Below are positions 9,876-17,898 of a DNA stretch of 64,000 bases, piece after piece. Location of the stretch: NCBI RefSeq assembly GCF_000987775.1, contig NZ_LAHO01000011.1:1-64000 (forward strand). Direction: 5' to 3'. The notes under the pieces are model-generated. The model searched no databases. It was not told the DNA's origin and saw nothing but the letters and a program-made list of their open reading frames with translations. The first letter of the stretch is position 1; the number at the start of each line of letters is the position of its first letter. Both the position numbers and the translations under genes were made by a program. The DNA is from Arsukibacterium ikkense. GTDB taxonomy: Bacteria; Pseudomonadota; Gammaproteobacteria; Enterobacterales; Alteromonadaceae.

Positions 9876-10124
9876 TTAAGCAGTTAGTTGTTTTTGAATC
9901 ATCTCAAACAGCTGGTCTTTTAGCAGTAATCTTTGCTTCTTACGTTGCTCCAGATGTTCATCTGCCGTTGTTTCCACACCGGTTTCAATACGCCGTACTT
10001 CATGATCAATATCATGGTACTCATCAAATAAACGGGCAAAATGATTATTTTCCAGTTTCAATGTATGAATCACGTCTTTGTGTTCTGGCAATTCATGAAT
10101 TAAATCGTGCTTCTCATTTAACAT
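9876..10124 (-). CDS. YdcH/DUF465 family small helical protein
   Basis: This is an 82-aa charged, helical protein with the pattern of the YdcH (DUF465) family: an N-terminal HDLIHELPEHKDVIHTLKL segment, then FDEYHDIDHEVRRIE, then a lysine-rich helix (KKQRLLLKDQLFEMI). Members are short coiled-coil proteins widespread in proteobacteria with no settled function. Length matches the family. It follows the collapsed amylase-like remnant and halogenase gene on the same strand, but a 100-nt gap and its own RBS (AGGGGTACTGTTA before ATG) suggest independent expression. It shares the terminator at 9825-9862. Confidence 0.8.
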   Translation of the reverse strand: MLNEKHDLIHELPEHKDVIHTLKLENNHFARLFDEYHDIDHEVRRIETGVETTADEHLEQRKKQRLLLKDQLFEMIQKQLTA

Positions 10125-10226
10125 TAACAGTACCCCTAACGGTATGTGTTTGTGGTGCTACTACGTTAACACATAGCCAGTGCCCATGGTCTGATCCAGA
10201 TCAACAGACCTCGGCGAATTACCGGT

Positions 10227-10357
10227 TTAACGCCCCAGGTACACCCGATAACCCCAGGCGGGCAATGTCAGCACAGCCGGTTAGTCATAGGGTAAAGATT
10301 AAGCTCGCTGACAGCAGCGATGTCATACTCCGGGCGTAAAACATAGTAGTGTCCTTT
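10227..10357 (-). pseudogene. Collapsed amylase/alpha-glucosidase-type gene remnant
   Basis: Directly after the halogenase stop there is an RBS (AAAGGA, 10352-10357) and an ATG at 10344. It opens a hydrophobic signal-like peptide, MFYARSMTSLLSASLIFTL, which stops after 19 codons. A few bases later, in another frame, comes PAVLTLPAWGYRVYLGR and a stop (10227-10229). LPAWGYRVYL is how many GH13 amylases and glucosidases end. The simplest reading is one gene that lost its whole middle and kept only its start and tail. The signal frame also reads LTGC just after its TGA stop, which could instead be a broken lipoprotein signal. The evidence is short, so this is an inference from position plus two recognisable ends. 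Confidence 0.45.
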
Positions 10358-10362
10358 GGTGG

Positions 10363-11853
10363 TTAACCCCGGCTAATCATGGTTTGAATATAAGTATCAT
10401 GATCAGGCAGCTTGCTTAGCGGCTCCTGCTTAATGGCCTGAATATTGGCCAGCATCTCGCGCAGTTTTTCGATACTGAAATTACTGGCAATCGGATGGTA
10501 GTCTTTCGGTTCAATGCCCTGGCCTAGCATCACCTGCAGCCAGGAGCTTTCCAGAAATAAGTCGTTTTGCTCGCGAAACAGCTGGCCGTTGTCGGCGAAA
10601 ATTGCCATTTTCTGGCGCAAACTGTCCGGAATGGCTAGCTGCTGCATATCGCGCCAGAACTGGCTGTCGCTGCGTTCATTAACGTGATAATGCAAAATCA
10701 GGAAATCACGAATTTGTTCAAATTCCAGCTGAGATTGCTTGTTGTATTCGTTGATGGCACTCTGGCAAATACCGTTGTGCGGGAACAGCTGAATAAGCCT
10801 TACTACGGCTGACTGGATAAGGTGAATACTGGTCGATTCCAGCGGTTCTAAAAAGCCACTGCTTAAGCCGACCGCAACCACATTACGCTGCCATTGCTGA
10901 CGGCGGCGGCCGGTTTTAAAGCGTAGAAACTTAGGGTCGGCCACGGCTTTACTATCCAGGTTCGTCAATAATAAGTCGGCAGCCTGCTGATCGCTATAAT
11001 GGGCGCTGCTGTACACCAGGCCATTGCCATTGCGGTGTTGCAGCGGAATGCGCCACTGCCAGCCCGCACTGTGAGCAATAGAGCGGGTGTAAGGTAAGGT
11101 TTTTTCAAAGCGCTCTGACGGCACCGCTACAGCGCGATCGCAGGGTAAAAAGTGGCTCCAGTCGTCATAACCTGCATTCAGTTTGTCCTGAATAAGCAAA
11201 CCACGAAAACCAGAGCAGTCGATAAATAAATCGCCGCTCAGCTCACGGCCATCTTCCAGCACCAGACATTTTATATCGCCATTCGGGTGTTGAAATACCT
11301 GCTGTACCTTACCCTCATGCCGGGTTACCCCCATTTGCTCGCTAAGCTTGCGTAAATAGCGGGCGTAGAGGCCAGCATCAAAATGGTAGGCATAGGGTAG
11401 TTCCAGAATACTGTCTTTGGCGTTAATCGGCGCAAATTTGCCCGCCATGGCGCAAAGGTAGTTTAAGTCGTACTGCCATAAATCGGTTTTATCACCATGC
11501 TGGCGGGCCCGCAGCCATAAATGATGAAAGTGACAAAACGCCAGGCTTTTGCCAGGTGCGCCAAAAGTATGGAAATAGCCTTCGCCTGGCACCCGCCAGT
11601 TATCAAATTTGATCGCCAGTTTAATGGTGGCTTTGGTTTCGCGCAAAAACTCAGCTTCATTAATACCCATCACATTGTTAAACAGGCGAATGGGCGGAAT
11701 GGTCGCTTCCCCCACCCCCACAGTGCCAATGTCTTCCGACTCCACCAGTTCAATGTCAATTGCGCCAGCCAATACCTTTTTCAGTAAAGCCGCTGCCATC
11801 CAACCGGCGGTACCGCCACCTAACACCACGACTTTTTTCACTGCGTTATTCAT
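10363..11853 (-). CDS. Flavin-dependent tryptophan-halogenase-like protein
   Basis: The 496-aa product belongs to the PF04820 halogenase family, whose members use FADH2, oxygen and halide to halogenate indoles or related aromatics. Visible marks are the FAD-binding GGGTAGW (residues 12-18), GVGEAT with the following KLAIKFDNW segment carrying the family's catalytic-lysine region, and WQWRIP (265-270), the WxWxIP signature. The start at 11853 is preferred over one at 11949, because the longer version would translate through the terminator-like hairpin at 11868-11902 and its extra residues do not resemble the family. It lies just downstream of a TonB receptor, an arrangement known from maltose loci of Caulobacter and relatives, where the natural substrate is unclear. 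The reducing partner (flavin reductase) is not in the window. Confidence 0.87.
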   Translation of the reverse strand: MNNAVKKVVVLGGGTAGWMAAALLKKVLAGAIDIELVESEDIGTVGVGEATIPPIRLFNNVMGINEAEFLRETKATIKLAIKFDNWRVPGEGYFHTFGAPGKSLAFCHFHHLWLRARQHGDKTDLWQYDLNYLCAMAGKFAPINAKDSILELPYAYHFDAGLYARYLRKLSEQMGVTRHEGKVQQVFQHPNGDIKCLVLEDGRELSGDLFIDCSGFRGLLIQDKLNAGYDDWSHFLPCDRAVAVPSERFEKTLPYTRSIAHSAGWQWRIPLQHRNGNGLVYSSAHYSDQQAADLLLTNLDSKAVADPKFLRFKTGRRRQQWQRNVVAVGLSSGFLEPLESTSIHLIQSAVVRLIQLFPHNGICQSAINEYNKQSQLEFEQIRDFLILHYHVNERSDSQFWRDMQQLAIPDSLRQKMAIFADNGQLFREQNDLFLESSWLQVMLGQGIEPKDYHPIASNFSIEKLREMLANIQAIKQEPLSKLPDHDTYIQTMISRG

Positions 11854-11867
11854 AATCTCGTACTCGA

Positions 11868-11902
11868 AAAAAAGCCCAGCCCTTAAACCAGGCCGGGCTT
11901 TT
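11868..11902 (-). terminator. Hairpin between receptor and halogenase genes
   Basis: AAAAGCCCAGCC and GGCCGGGCTTTT pair (one G-U pair) across an 8-nt loop. On the minus strand a T-run follows. It probably attenuates transcription from the receptor into the halogenase gene. Confidence 0.65.
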
Positions 11903-11971
11903 ACCAGGGAAAACCTGCACTGCCAGAGGCCAGCCTGTTGCTCAAGCAACCAGCTGAGCCTGGCAGAGCTA

Positions 11972-14821
11972 TCAGAACTTGTAGTTTAACCCTAACATAA
12001 AGTTCCGGCCAAAACTCTGATAGTCAGTAACCTGACGGGCATCAGCGCCATTGGTTCTTAAGGTTGGCTCGTCAGTGATGTTTTGCACCTGGAAGGTGAC
12101 CCGCAGGCCATCCAGTGCTGCAATACCCGACTCGCTAAAGTCATAACCAATCTGCGCATCCCACAGTTCAGCCCCACGGTCTTCAATGGTCGCCAGTGAC
12201 AAACTTAAGCCACGGGTTTCACTTAAGAACTCATCACGTTTGGTGCCGGAAATCCGGAACTCAAAGCCTTTGTACTCATAGTAAGCAGTTAAGGTGTAGA
12301 TTTCATTGGATAAACCCGGCACCCGGCCACCGTCATCCAGTTTACCATCCATAAAGGTGGCGCTGGCAACAATACCAAAACCATCTAACGATTGATGCAG
12401 AATTTCAAAAGGCAGACTGGCCTGAAACTCGTAACCACGAACAAAGCCCTGCAAGCCATCGGTTACCCGTGATAAACCGCCAACAAACAACACTGGAGGC
12501 AGGTTACCCGTTTCATTTGAAGACTGGTGGAAGCCCGGAATATACACGTCAGAGAAGTCAGCAATCACGGTTTCATTGCGGTGCCAGTTTTTCAAATCTT
12601 TAAAGAAGAAGCTGGCGGCAAAAAAGCCGTTGTCGTGGTAATAATTCTCGTAGGCTATATCAAACTGGTTTGCTTCCAGTGGTTTAAGCTTGGTATTACC
12701 GGCACTGCCGCCCCATGGGCTATTAGCAGGATCATTGCTCAGGATATTGCCATCGTTAAACTGGAAGGTTACCTGGGCATTGGGCCGCATATCGTCCATC
12801 CGTGGCCGGCTAATCACTTTTGACAAGGCGGTACGCACATACTGGCGATCGGCCACTTCAACACTGAGGTTTAAGGTAGGCAAAATATCGGTGTAGCTAT
12901 CGCTATCACTTACTGGCGTGGCCACGGTAAAGCCCTGAGCATTACTGGTGGTACTGAAACCTTGACCGCTTTGCTTGGCATTTACCACTTGCAGACCAAA
13001 GTTACCCTGCACCATCATGCCAGCCACTTCAGTATTTAAATCAAACTTGGCAAAGGCAGTGGTCAGTTTTTCATCAATTTTATAGGTGTCACCAAAACGG
13101 CCGTTTTCCAGCAGCGCGGCATCGGTTTCGATATAGTAACCACTGTTATATAAACCTAAGCTGTCATACGCCGTTACCCCGGCAATACCAATAAAGCTTA
13201 AATCGGCCACACCCAGTGGGTTAGGAATGGCTACATCGCCCGGCCAGCTTGGTGCGGTTAAAAAGGCACCGTTGTTAATTTTGGTTTTTGAACGTTCCTG
13301 ATATACCAAGCCGGTTTCAATGCCGGTGATAATACCCCAGTTCACAAAACCATTTAGTTGCAACCGGATGCTATCCAGTGTTTCTTCAAACTCAGGCTGG
13401 TTAACAAAGCCATCCTGCGCGTTAGTACTGCCAGCAAACTGTGGAATTGCACCAAGAGCTCCACCCCAGCCTTGCGGTCCGGCTAAGCGCATCAGGCTGG
13501 CATTGGTATAGTCAACTGACGGCAGGCTTGGGTGGTCGCTGTACATCACGCCTGTTGGCGTCATGGTCCAGCTGCGGGCTGCCAACGGCCGGCCATCGAT
13601 ACCGGCCCGGCCAACACCTGAGTAACTTTCAACATCGGTAATGGTTTTTTCCACTTTACCGCTGGATAAATCCAGTTGGGCGCTCCAGTCGTCGCTTAGT
13701 TCATACTCCAGGTTTAAACCAAAAGTCAGCAAATCGGCTTCCTGACGGCGGGCATCGTTACGCACTACCGAATGAAAACCATCATAGTAACCCGAGGTAA
13801 CCAGGCCATTTTCGACACCGGTAATGGTGTAAGCGCCAGTACCCCACTCAGCGCCACCTTCTTCCAGGCCGCGACGAATGTCGTTTTCAACAAAGTCGAT
13901 ATATAAGGCGTCAAACTTAACGGTAAGTTTATCGCTTGGCATAAATTCGATAATAGCCGCGAATGAATCACGCTCGAGCATGGCGGAGCGGGTAAAGGAG
14001 TCATGACCACCCAGCACTACTGTGCCTGCAGGTACCGCTACCGTATCGGTTGCCCGGCGTGGGTTTTCAAAATTGCCGTTAGCATCGCGATTCAAGTTGA
14101 CGTCAGCATAACCCCAACCACGGAATTGCTGCTCCTGGCGTGGCGTTTCCATTGATGACACTACCAGCGCAACGCCGACTGTGTCGTTTAAAAATTTGTC
14201 GACAAAGTTAATCGAAAAACGATGGCCCTTGTTATCGAAATCAGGGTTGCCTGACGAATAATCATTTTGCTCAAAGTTAGCGTTAAAGGTCAGGGTAGAT
14301 TCGGCTGTGAGTGGCCGGATGGTTTGTAAGTCGATGGTGCCACCAATGCCCTGTGCCAACACGGTTGCATCCGGTGTTTTATACACGACTGCGGTTGAGA
14401 CAATTTCTGATGGATATAAATCGTATTCTACGCCGCGGTTATCTCCCATACCCAACAGCTCACGGCCATTTAATGAGGTACCCACGTAGTTTTCGTTAAA
14501 ACCGCGCACCGATAAACCGCTGGTGCGGCCATTACGACGCTCACCGGCCAGGCCGGGTAAACGCGCCAACGATTCGGCGATACTGGTGTCAGGCAATTTA
14601 CCAATGTCTTCAGCCGATAGTACTTCTACTACCGAGCTTTCACTCATTTTAATCGCCTGGGCGCGTTGCAAACTGCCCCGATAGCCGGTAACGGCAATCA
14701 CTTCGATAGCATCTTCTTTAGCCTGTTCGGCGGCTTCAGCGCTTTGCTGGGCCACTGCAGCTGAGCTGGCGCCGGCTGCAATCAGCGCGACAGTCAGCAT
14801 ATTTAATTTAAAGTTTTTCAT
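11972..14821 (-). CDS. TonB-dependent receptor, probable maltodextrin transporter
   Basis: This is a 949-aa outer-membrane receptor. The start at 14821 gives a clean signal peptide (MKNFKLNMLTVALIAAG, cleaved after AVA at residue 24) and has AAGG upstream. A longer frame to 14908 adds a non-signal sequence and crosses promoter elements. The TonB-box-like IEVIAVTG precedes a plug domain (LSAEDIGKLPDTSIAESLARLPG, LSVRGF, LNGRE), and the barrel ends in a terminal Phe (MLGLNYKF). It is homologous to the receptor at 5228-8074 with the same plug motifs and is driven by a promoter with the identical operator palindrome. The two probably take up alpha-glucan oligosaccharides of different size or linkage. 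Substrate is inferred. Confidence 0.88.
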   Translation of the reverse strand: MKNFKLNMLTVALIAAGASSAAVAQQSAEAAEQAKEDAIEVIAVTGYRGSLQRAQAIKMSESSVVEVLSAEDIGKLPDTSIAESLARLPGLAGERRNGRTSGLSVRGFNENYVGTSLNGRELLGMGDNRGVEYDLYPSEIVSTAVVYKTPDATVLAQGIGGTIDLQTIRPLTAESTLTFNANFEQNDYSSGNPDFDNKGHRFSINFVDKFLNDTVGVALVVSSMETPRQEQQFRGWGYADVNLNRDANGNFENPRRATDTVAVPAGTVVLGGHDSFTRSAMLERDSFAAIIEFMPSDKLTVKFDALYIDFVENDIRRGLEEGGAEWGTGAYTITGVENGLVTSGYYDGFHSVVRNDARRQEADLLTFGLNLEYELSDDWSAQLDLSSGKVEKTITDVESYSGVGRAGIDGRPLAARSWTMTPTGVMYSDHPSLPSVDYTNASLMRLAGPQGWGGALGAIPQFAGSTNAQDGFVNQPEFEETLDSIRLQLNGFVNWGIITGIETGLVYQERSKTKINNGAFLTAPSWPGDVAIPNPLGVADLSFIGIAGVTAYDSLGLYNSGYYIETDAALLENGRFGDTYKIDEKLTTAFAKFDLNTEVAGMMVQGNFGLQVVNAKQSGQGFSTTSNAQGFTVATPVSDSDSYTDILPTLNLSVEVADRQYVRTALSKVISRPRMDDMRPNAQVTFQFNDGNILSNDPANSPWGGSAGNTKLKPLEANQFDIAYENYYHDNGFFAASFFFKDLKNWHRNETVIADFSDVYIPGFHQSSNETGNLPPVLFVGGLSRVTDGLQGFVRGYEFQASLPFEILHQSLDGFGIVASATFMDGKLDDGGRVPGLSNEIYTLTAYYEYKGFEFRISGTKRDEFLSETRGLSLSLATIEDRGAELWDAQIGYDFSESGIAALDGLRVTFQVQNITDEPTLRTNGADARQVTDYQSFGRNFMLGLNYKF

Positions 14822-14924
14822 TACCCTTATCCCCGGTGAGGTTGTTATTTTCAGGCCGTAATTCTCACCGTGCTTGTAACGATACGACGATGAAAGCTTA
14901 CCAACCAACTTTTACTATGGTCAT

Positions 14925-14970
14925 TTATTAAACTTATTCGGGCCTAAGCTCAACATGAATACGTATTCAT
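14925..14970 (-). promoter_or_regulatory. Promoter and palindromic operator of the receptor-halogenase operon
   Basis: The palindrome TGAATACGTATTCA (14956-14969, 16 bp as ATGAATACGTATTCAT) is followed on the minus strand after 2 bp by TTGAGC (-35, 14948-14953), a 17-nt spacer and TAATAA (-10, 14925-14930). This copies the arrangement before the first receptor gene. Confidence 0.6.
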
Positions 14971-15140
14971 AAGCGGCTTTATGCACAATGCCGGGGCAAA
15001 GCGGCTACTTGGCGCACAATTGCGGTGCGCCCACTGCCATCGGCTTTGAATGCTGGCCAGCTAAGCCGGCTTTGTGGCTGCGCCGGCCATTTAGCAGCCT
15101 GATCAGCCGCTTTTTTTTCAGCTCATTTCTGGCTATTTTC

Positions 15141-15158
15141 GCTGCATACGTATGCAGC
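15141..15158. promoter_or_regulatory. Variant palindrome upstream of AraC-malQ
   Basis: GCTGCATACGTATGCAGC is a perfect 18-bp palindrome sharing the ATACGTAT core with the two receptor operators. It lies about 100 nt before the AraC-type start. It may be bound by the same regulator or a paralogue. Confidence 0.5.
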
Positions 15159-15259
15159 ATGTTTAAATATGGACCAACGTTGCTTTATGCTTGCACCAAC
15201 TAACGGCAGCTTTGGGCAAAGCCTGGGATTTTGCTTTGCTGCCTCTTGGAGCAATGCAA

Positions 15260-15706
15260 ATGACAATCGGCACTTTCAATTTACTGCACTACCACGCGGT
15301 AAATAACCGTAACGACCACAGCCTTAATACGCCGCTGATGCTGTTACGCCAGCAGATTTACCAGCAATTGCCGCAGGTACCTCGCTTAAGTATGACAGCC
15401 AAAGCATTGCACATGAGCAGCCGCTCGTTACAACGCTTTTTGCAAGGCAAAAATACCAGCTTTCGCCTGTTGGTAAGTGAATGCAGGCACCGGTTGGCCC
15501 AGCAATATTTACAAGAAAAAACGTTTAGTATTCAGCAAATTGCTACCCAGTTGGGTTTTGAAGAGCAAAGTAGTTTTCAAAAAGCATTTAAAAGCTGGCA
15601 AGGTTGCTCGCCAGGGGTGTATCGCCAGCGCAGCAGCACAATAATTAGCCGACCTTACCCAGGTAATACCCTGGCCAGCCGACAGGTGATGTATGGAACC
15701 AATTAA
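15260..15706 (+). CDS. Short AraC-type DNA-binding protein
   Basis: Starting at the ATG 8 nt after TTGGAG gives 148 aa. Residues about 45-130 form the double helix-turn-helix of AraC/XylS regulators (SMTAKALHMSSRSLQRFL, then FSIQQIATQLGFEEQSSFQKAFKSW and SPGVYRQR). The usual N-terminal ligand-binding domain of about 200 aa is missing, and I see no trace of it upstream, so this is either a truncated regulator or a genuine DNA-binding-only protein. An in-frame ATG at 15254 and one at 15191 also exist but have worse or no RBS. The last 14 nt overlap malQ, implying translational coupling and a role in regulating malQ or the neighbouring receptor operons. Confidence 0.75.
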   Translation: MTIGTFNLLHYHAVNNRNDHSLNTPLMLLRQQIYQQLPQVPRLSMTAKALHMSSRSLQRFLQGKNTSFRLLVSECRHRLAQQYLQEKTFSIQQIATQLGFEEQSSFQKAFKSWQGCSPGVYRQRSSTIISRPYPGNTLASRQVMYGTN

Positions 15707-17837
15707 GCAACTTGCTGCATTAGCGGGGCTGCAAGACAGCTATGTGCACGCCCAGGGCCACACCGAGCATATCGCGCTGGCCGATCAGCAAGCTATTCTG
15801 GCAGCAATGGGTTACGACTTAAGCAGCAGCAAAGCCATAGCGCAGCAAACTGCCCGGCTGCAACAACAGCCGTGGCACGAGGTTATTGCGCCGGTGCAGG
15901 TATTGGCCGCAGAGGCCACCGTTACTGTGCGCCTGCAACAAGCCGCCGCGGTTGCCTGCAGCCATTGGCAATGGCAAATTGTTACCGAGCAGCAGCAAAC
16001 TTTCAGCGGTGAGCAACAGGTTGCCACCCGTGATATCATCGACCGCCAGCAGCTGGCCGATACCGAGTATCTGGCATTTAAGCTCAGCCTGGATGTGGCG
16101 CTGGAACAAGGCTACCACCAACTGACCTTGTCAGATGGCCAGCAACAGTATCAGCAACACCTGATCGTTACCCCGGGCCGCTGCTTTCAATTACAGGACC
16201 AGGCTACCCTGCATAAAACCATGGGCCCGGCCATTCAACTGTATGCGCTGCGCTCCAGCCGTAACTGGGGTATTGGTGACTTTGCCGATTTAAAAAACAT
16301 AGTGGCGCCGCTAGCCGAACTGGGTAACGATTTTATTGGCTTGAACCCGCTGCATGCTTTGTATCCTGGCCTGCCACAGGATTGCAGCCCCTACAGCCCA
16401 AACAGCCGGTTATGGCTCAATACCCTGTATGTCGCGCTGGAGCATAGCCCGGAATTTGCCGAATGTGCACAAGCCCAACAGTTACTGCACAGCCAGCCAT
16501 TTCAAAGCCGCTTGCAGCGTTGTCGCGCCACCGCCGATGTCGATTACCCTGCAGTAAGCAGCCTGAAAGCAGACATGGCTGAGCTGTTATATCAGCATTT
16601 TAAACAGCAGCATCTGGCCAGTAACAGCGCACGGGCACAACAATTTCAGCAGTTTGTCGGGCAAAGCGACCCCAGCCTGTTGCAACTGGCCAGGTATCAG
16701 GTATTACAGGCCGTGCTGTTTAAACAGGATATGCAGATGGCCTGCTGGCAGAACTTCCCGGCGGAGTACCAAAACCCGCACAGCGACGCGGTGCAGCAAT
16801 TTGCCGCTGAACACAGCGATGCCATTGCGCAGCAACTGTATTTGCAATGGCTGGCCCAGCAACAGCTGGCCGAGGTAAAAGCAGAATGTCAGCGCCAGGG
16901 TATGGCCATTGGCCTGTACTGCGATGTGGCGGTGGGTGCAAACAGCAACAGCGCCGAAAGCTGGGCCGCCCCGGAAGATTTCCTGATGCAGCTAAGCGTC
17001 GGCGCGCCACCCGATATTATGGCACCCAAAGGCCAGAACTGGGGGCTGCTGGCCTATAACCCGCACACCCTGCGCCAAAAAGCCTACCAGCCGTTTATTC
17101 AGCTGATCCGGGCCAATATGCGTTATGCCGGCGCCTTGCGGCTGGACCATGTGATGGCACTGCTGCGCTTATGGTGCTGCCCGCCGGGTGCCGATGCCAC
17201 CGCCGGCGGCTATATCAGCATGCCGGCCGAAGATTTATTCGCCATTATGGCGCTGGAAAGCCAGCGTAATCACTGTGTGGTTATTGGCGAAGACTTAGGT
17301 ACGGTACCGGTAGCGATCAGTGAACTGATGGCCAAATATCAGGTATTGTCGTACCGGGTTTTTATGCTGGAGCAAAAGCACGGCAGTTATCAGCACCGCG
17401 AACAAACCTATCCGGCACTGGCATTGGCCACGGTAACAACCCACGATATGCCAACCTTAGTCGGCTTCTGGCACGAACACGATCTGGCGCTGCGCCACCA
17501 GCTGGATCTGTTCCCCAGCGCGCATATAGCCGCCAGCCTGGAGCAGCTGCGTAAAGACGAAAAACAACTGCTGTGCAACCAGCTGCAACTGGAACCGGGC
17601 AATGTGCAGCAGCTGGTGCAAAACAGTCACCTGTATCTGGCGGCCACCCCGGCCCGCTTAATGGCTTATCAGCTGGAAGACTTATTACTGGTTGCAACGC
17701 CGGTCAATATTCCCGGCACCAGCACCGAGTACCCGAACTGGCGGCGTAAATTGCCGCTGGAGTTTGAACAGCTGCTAACGCAGAGCGACGTGCGCGCACT
17801 GATAACAGCCATGGCGCAGCAACGCCGCAACAACTAA
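15693..17837 (+). CDS. malQ: 4-alpha-glucanotransferase (amylomaltase)
   Basis: The 714-aa GH77 enzyme transfers maltosyl and longer units between malto-oligosaccharides in the cytoplasm, making glucose and longer dextrins. It has the extra N-terminal domains of the E. coli-type MalQ and a catalytic domain from about residue 170 (LYALRSSRNWGIGDF, CSPYSPNSR). Catalytic residues are visible: Asp485 in LRLDH, Glu533 in IGEDLGTVP and Asp585 in THDMPT. No signal peptide is present. The start overlaps the AraC-type gene by 14 nt. Its 3' end is partly duplicated 1 kb downstream (18787-18815), flanking the next gene. Length and motifs are normal for the family. Confidence 0.95.
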   Translation: MEPIKQLAALAGLQDSYVHAQGHTEHIALADQQAILAAMGYDLSSSKAIAQQTARLQQQPWHEVIAPVQVLAAEATVTVRLQQAAAVACSHWQWQIVTEQQQTFSGEQQVATRDIIDRQQLADTEYLAFKLSLDVALEQGYHQLTLSDGQQQYQQHLIVTPGRCFQLQDQATLHKTMGPAIQLYALRSSRNWGIGDFADLKNIVAPLAELGNDFIGLNPLHALYPGLPQDCSPYSPNSRLWLNTLYVALEHSPEFAECAQAQQLLHSQPFQSRLQRCRATADVDYPAVSSLKADMAELLYQHFKQQHLASNSARAQQFQQFVGQSDPSLLQLARYQVLQAVLFKQDMQMACWQNFPAEYQNPHSDAVQQFAAEHSDAIAQQLYLQWLAQQQLAEVKAECQRQGMAIGLYCDVAVGANSNSAESWAAPEDFLMQLSVGAPPDIMAPKGQNWGLLAYNPHTLRQKAYQPFIQLIRANMRYAGALRLDHVMALLRLWCCPPGADATAGGYISMPAEDLFAIMALESQRNHCVVIGEDLGTVPVAISELMAKYQVLSYRVFMLEQKHGSYQHREQTYPALALATVTTHDMPTLVGFWHEHDLALRHQLDLFPSAHIAASLEQLRKDEKQLLCNQLQLEPGNVQQLVQNSHLYLAATPARLMAYQLEDLLLVATPVNIPGTSTEYPNWRRKLPLEFEQLLTQSDVRALITAMAQQRRNN
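17799..17827 (+). repeat. 29-nt direct repeat, copy 1 (within malQ 3' end)
   Basis: The stretch from CTGATAACAG to CAACGCCG matches 18787-18815 at 28 of 29 positions. The two copies bracket the periplasmic binding protein gene. Confidence 0.75.
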
Positions 17838-17898
17838 ATAATGCGTTAGTTTTGACAGCTAACGATTGGTAAAGAGGCTGAGTAAGCCTTACCACTTA

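Larger units (their letters stand above)
14822..15259. other. 438-bp divergent regulatory region
   Basis: No gene is supported here. It holds the leader and promoter of the second receptor (minus) and, on the plus side, a palindrome at 15141-15158 ahead of the AraC-malQ pair. Short reading frames in it have no recognisable product. Confidence 0.6.

Noticed and set aside
9968..10339. Plus-strand frame across YdcH and the amylase remnant
   Set aside because: It has no RBS or protein-like composition and overlaps a clearly recognised gene on the other strand.
11854..11949. N-terminal extension of the halogenase
   Set aside because: It reads through a terminator-like hairpin and precedes the FAD motif by an unusual length; family proteins start close to GGGTAGW.
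14822..14908. 29-residue N-terminal extension of the second maltodextrin receptor
   Set aside because: It would push the signal peptide inside the protein; the internal ATG at 14821 has AAGG and an ideal signal sequence.
14988..15203. 71-aa frame upstream of the AraC protein as a missing ligand-binding domain
   Set aside because: The translation has no similarity to AraC N-terminal domains and covers the palindrome at 15141-15158.
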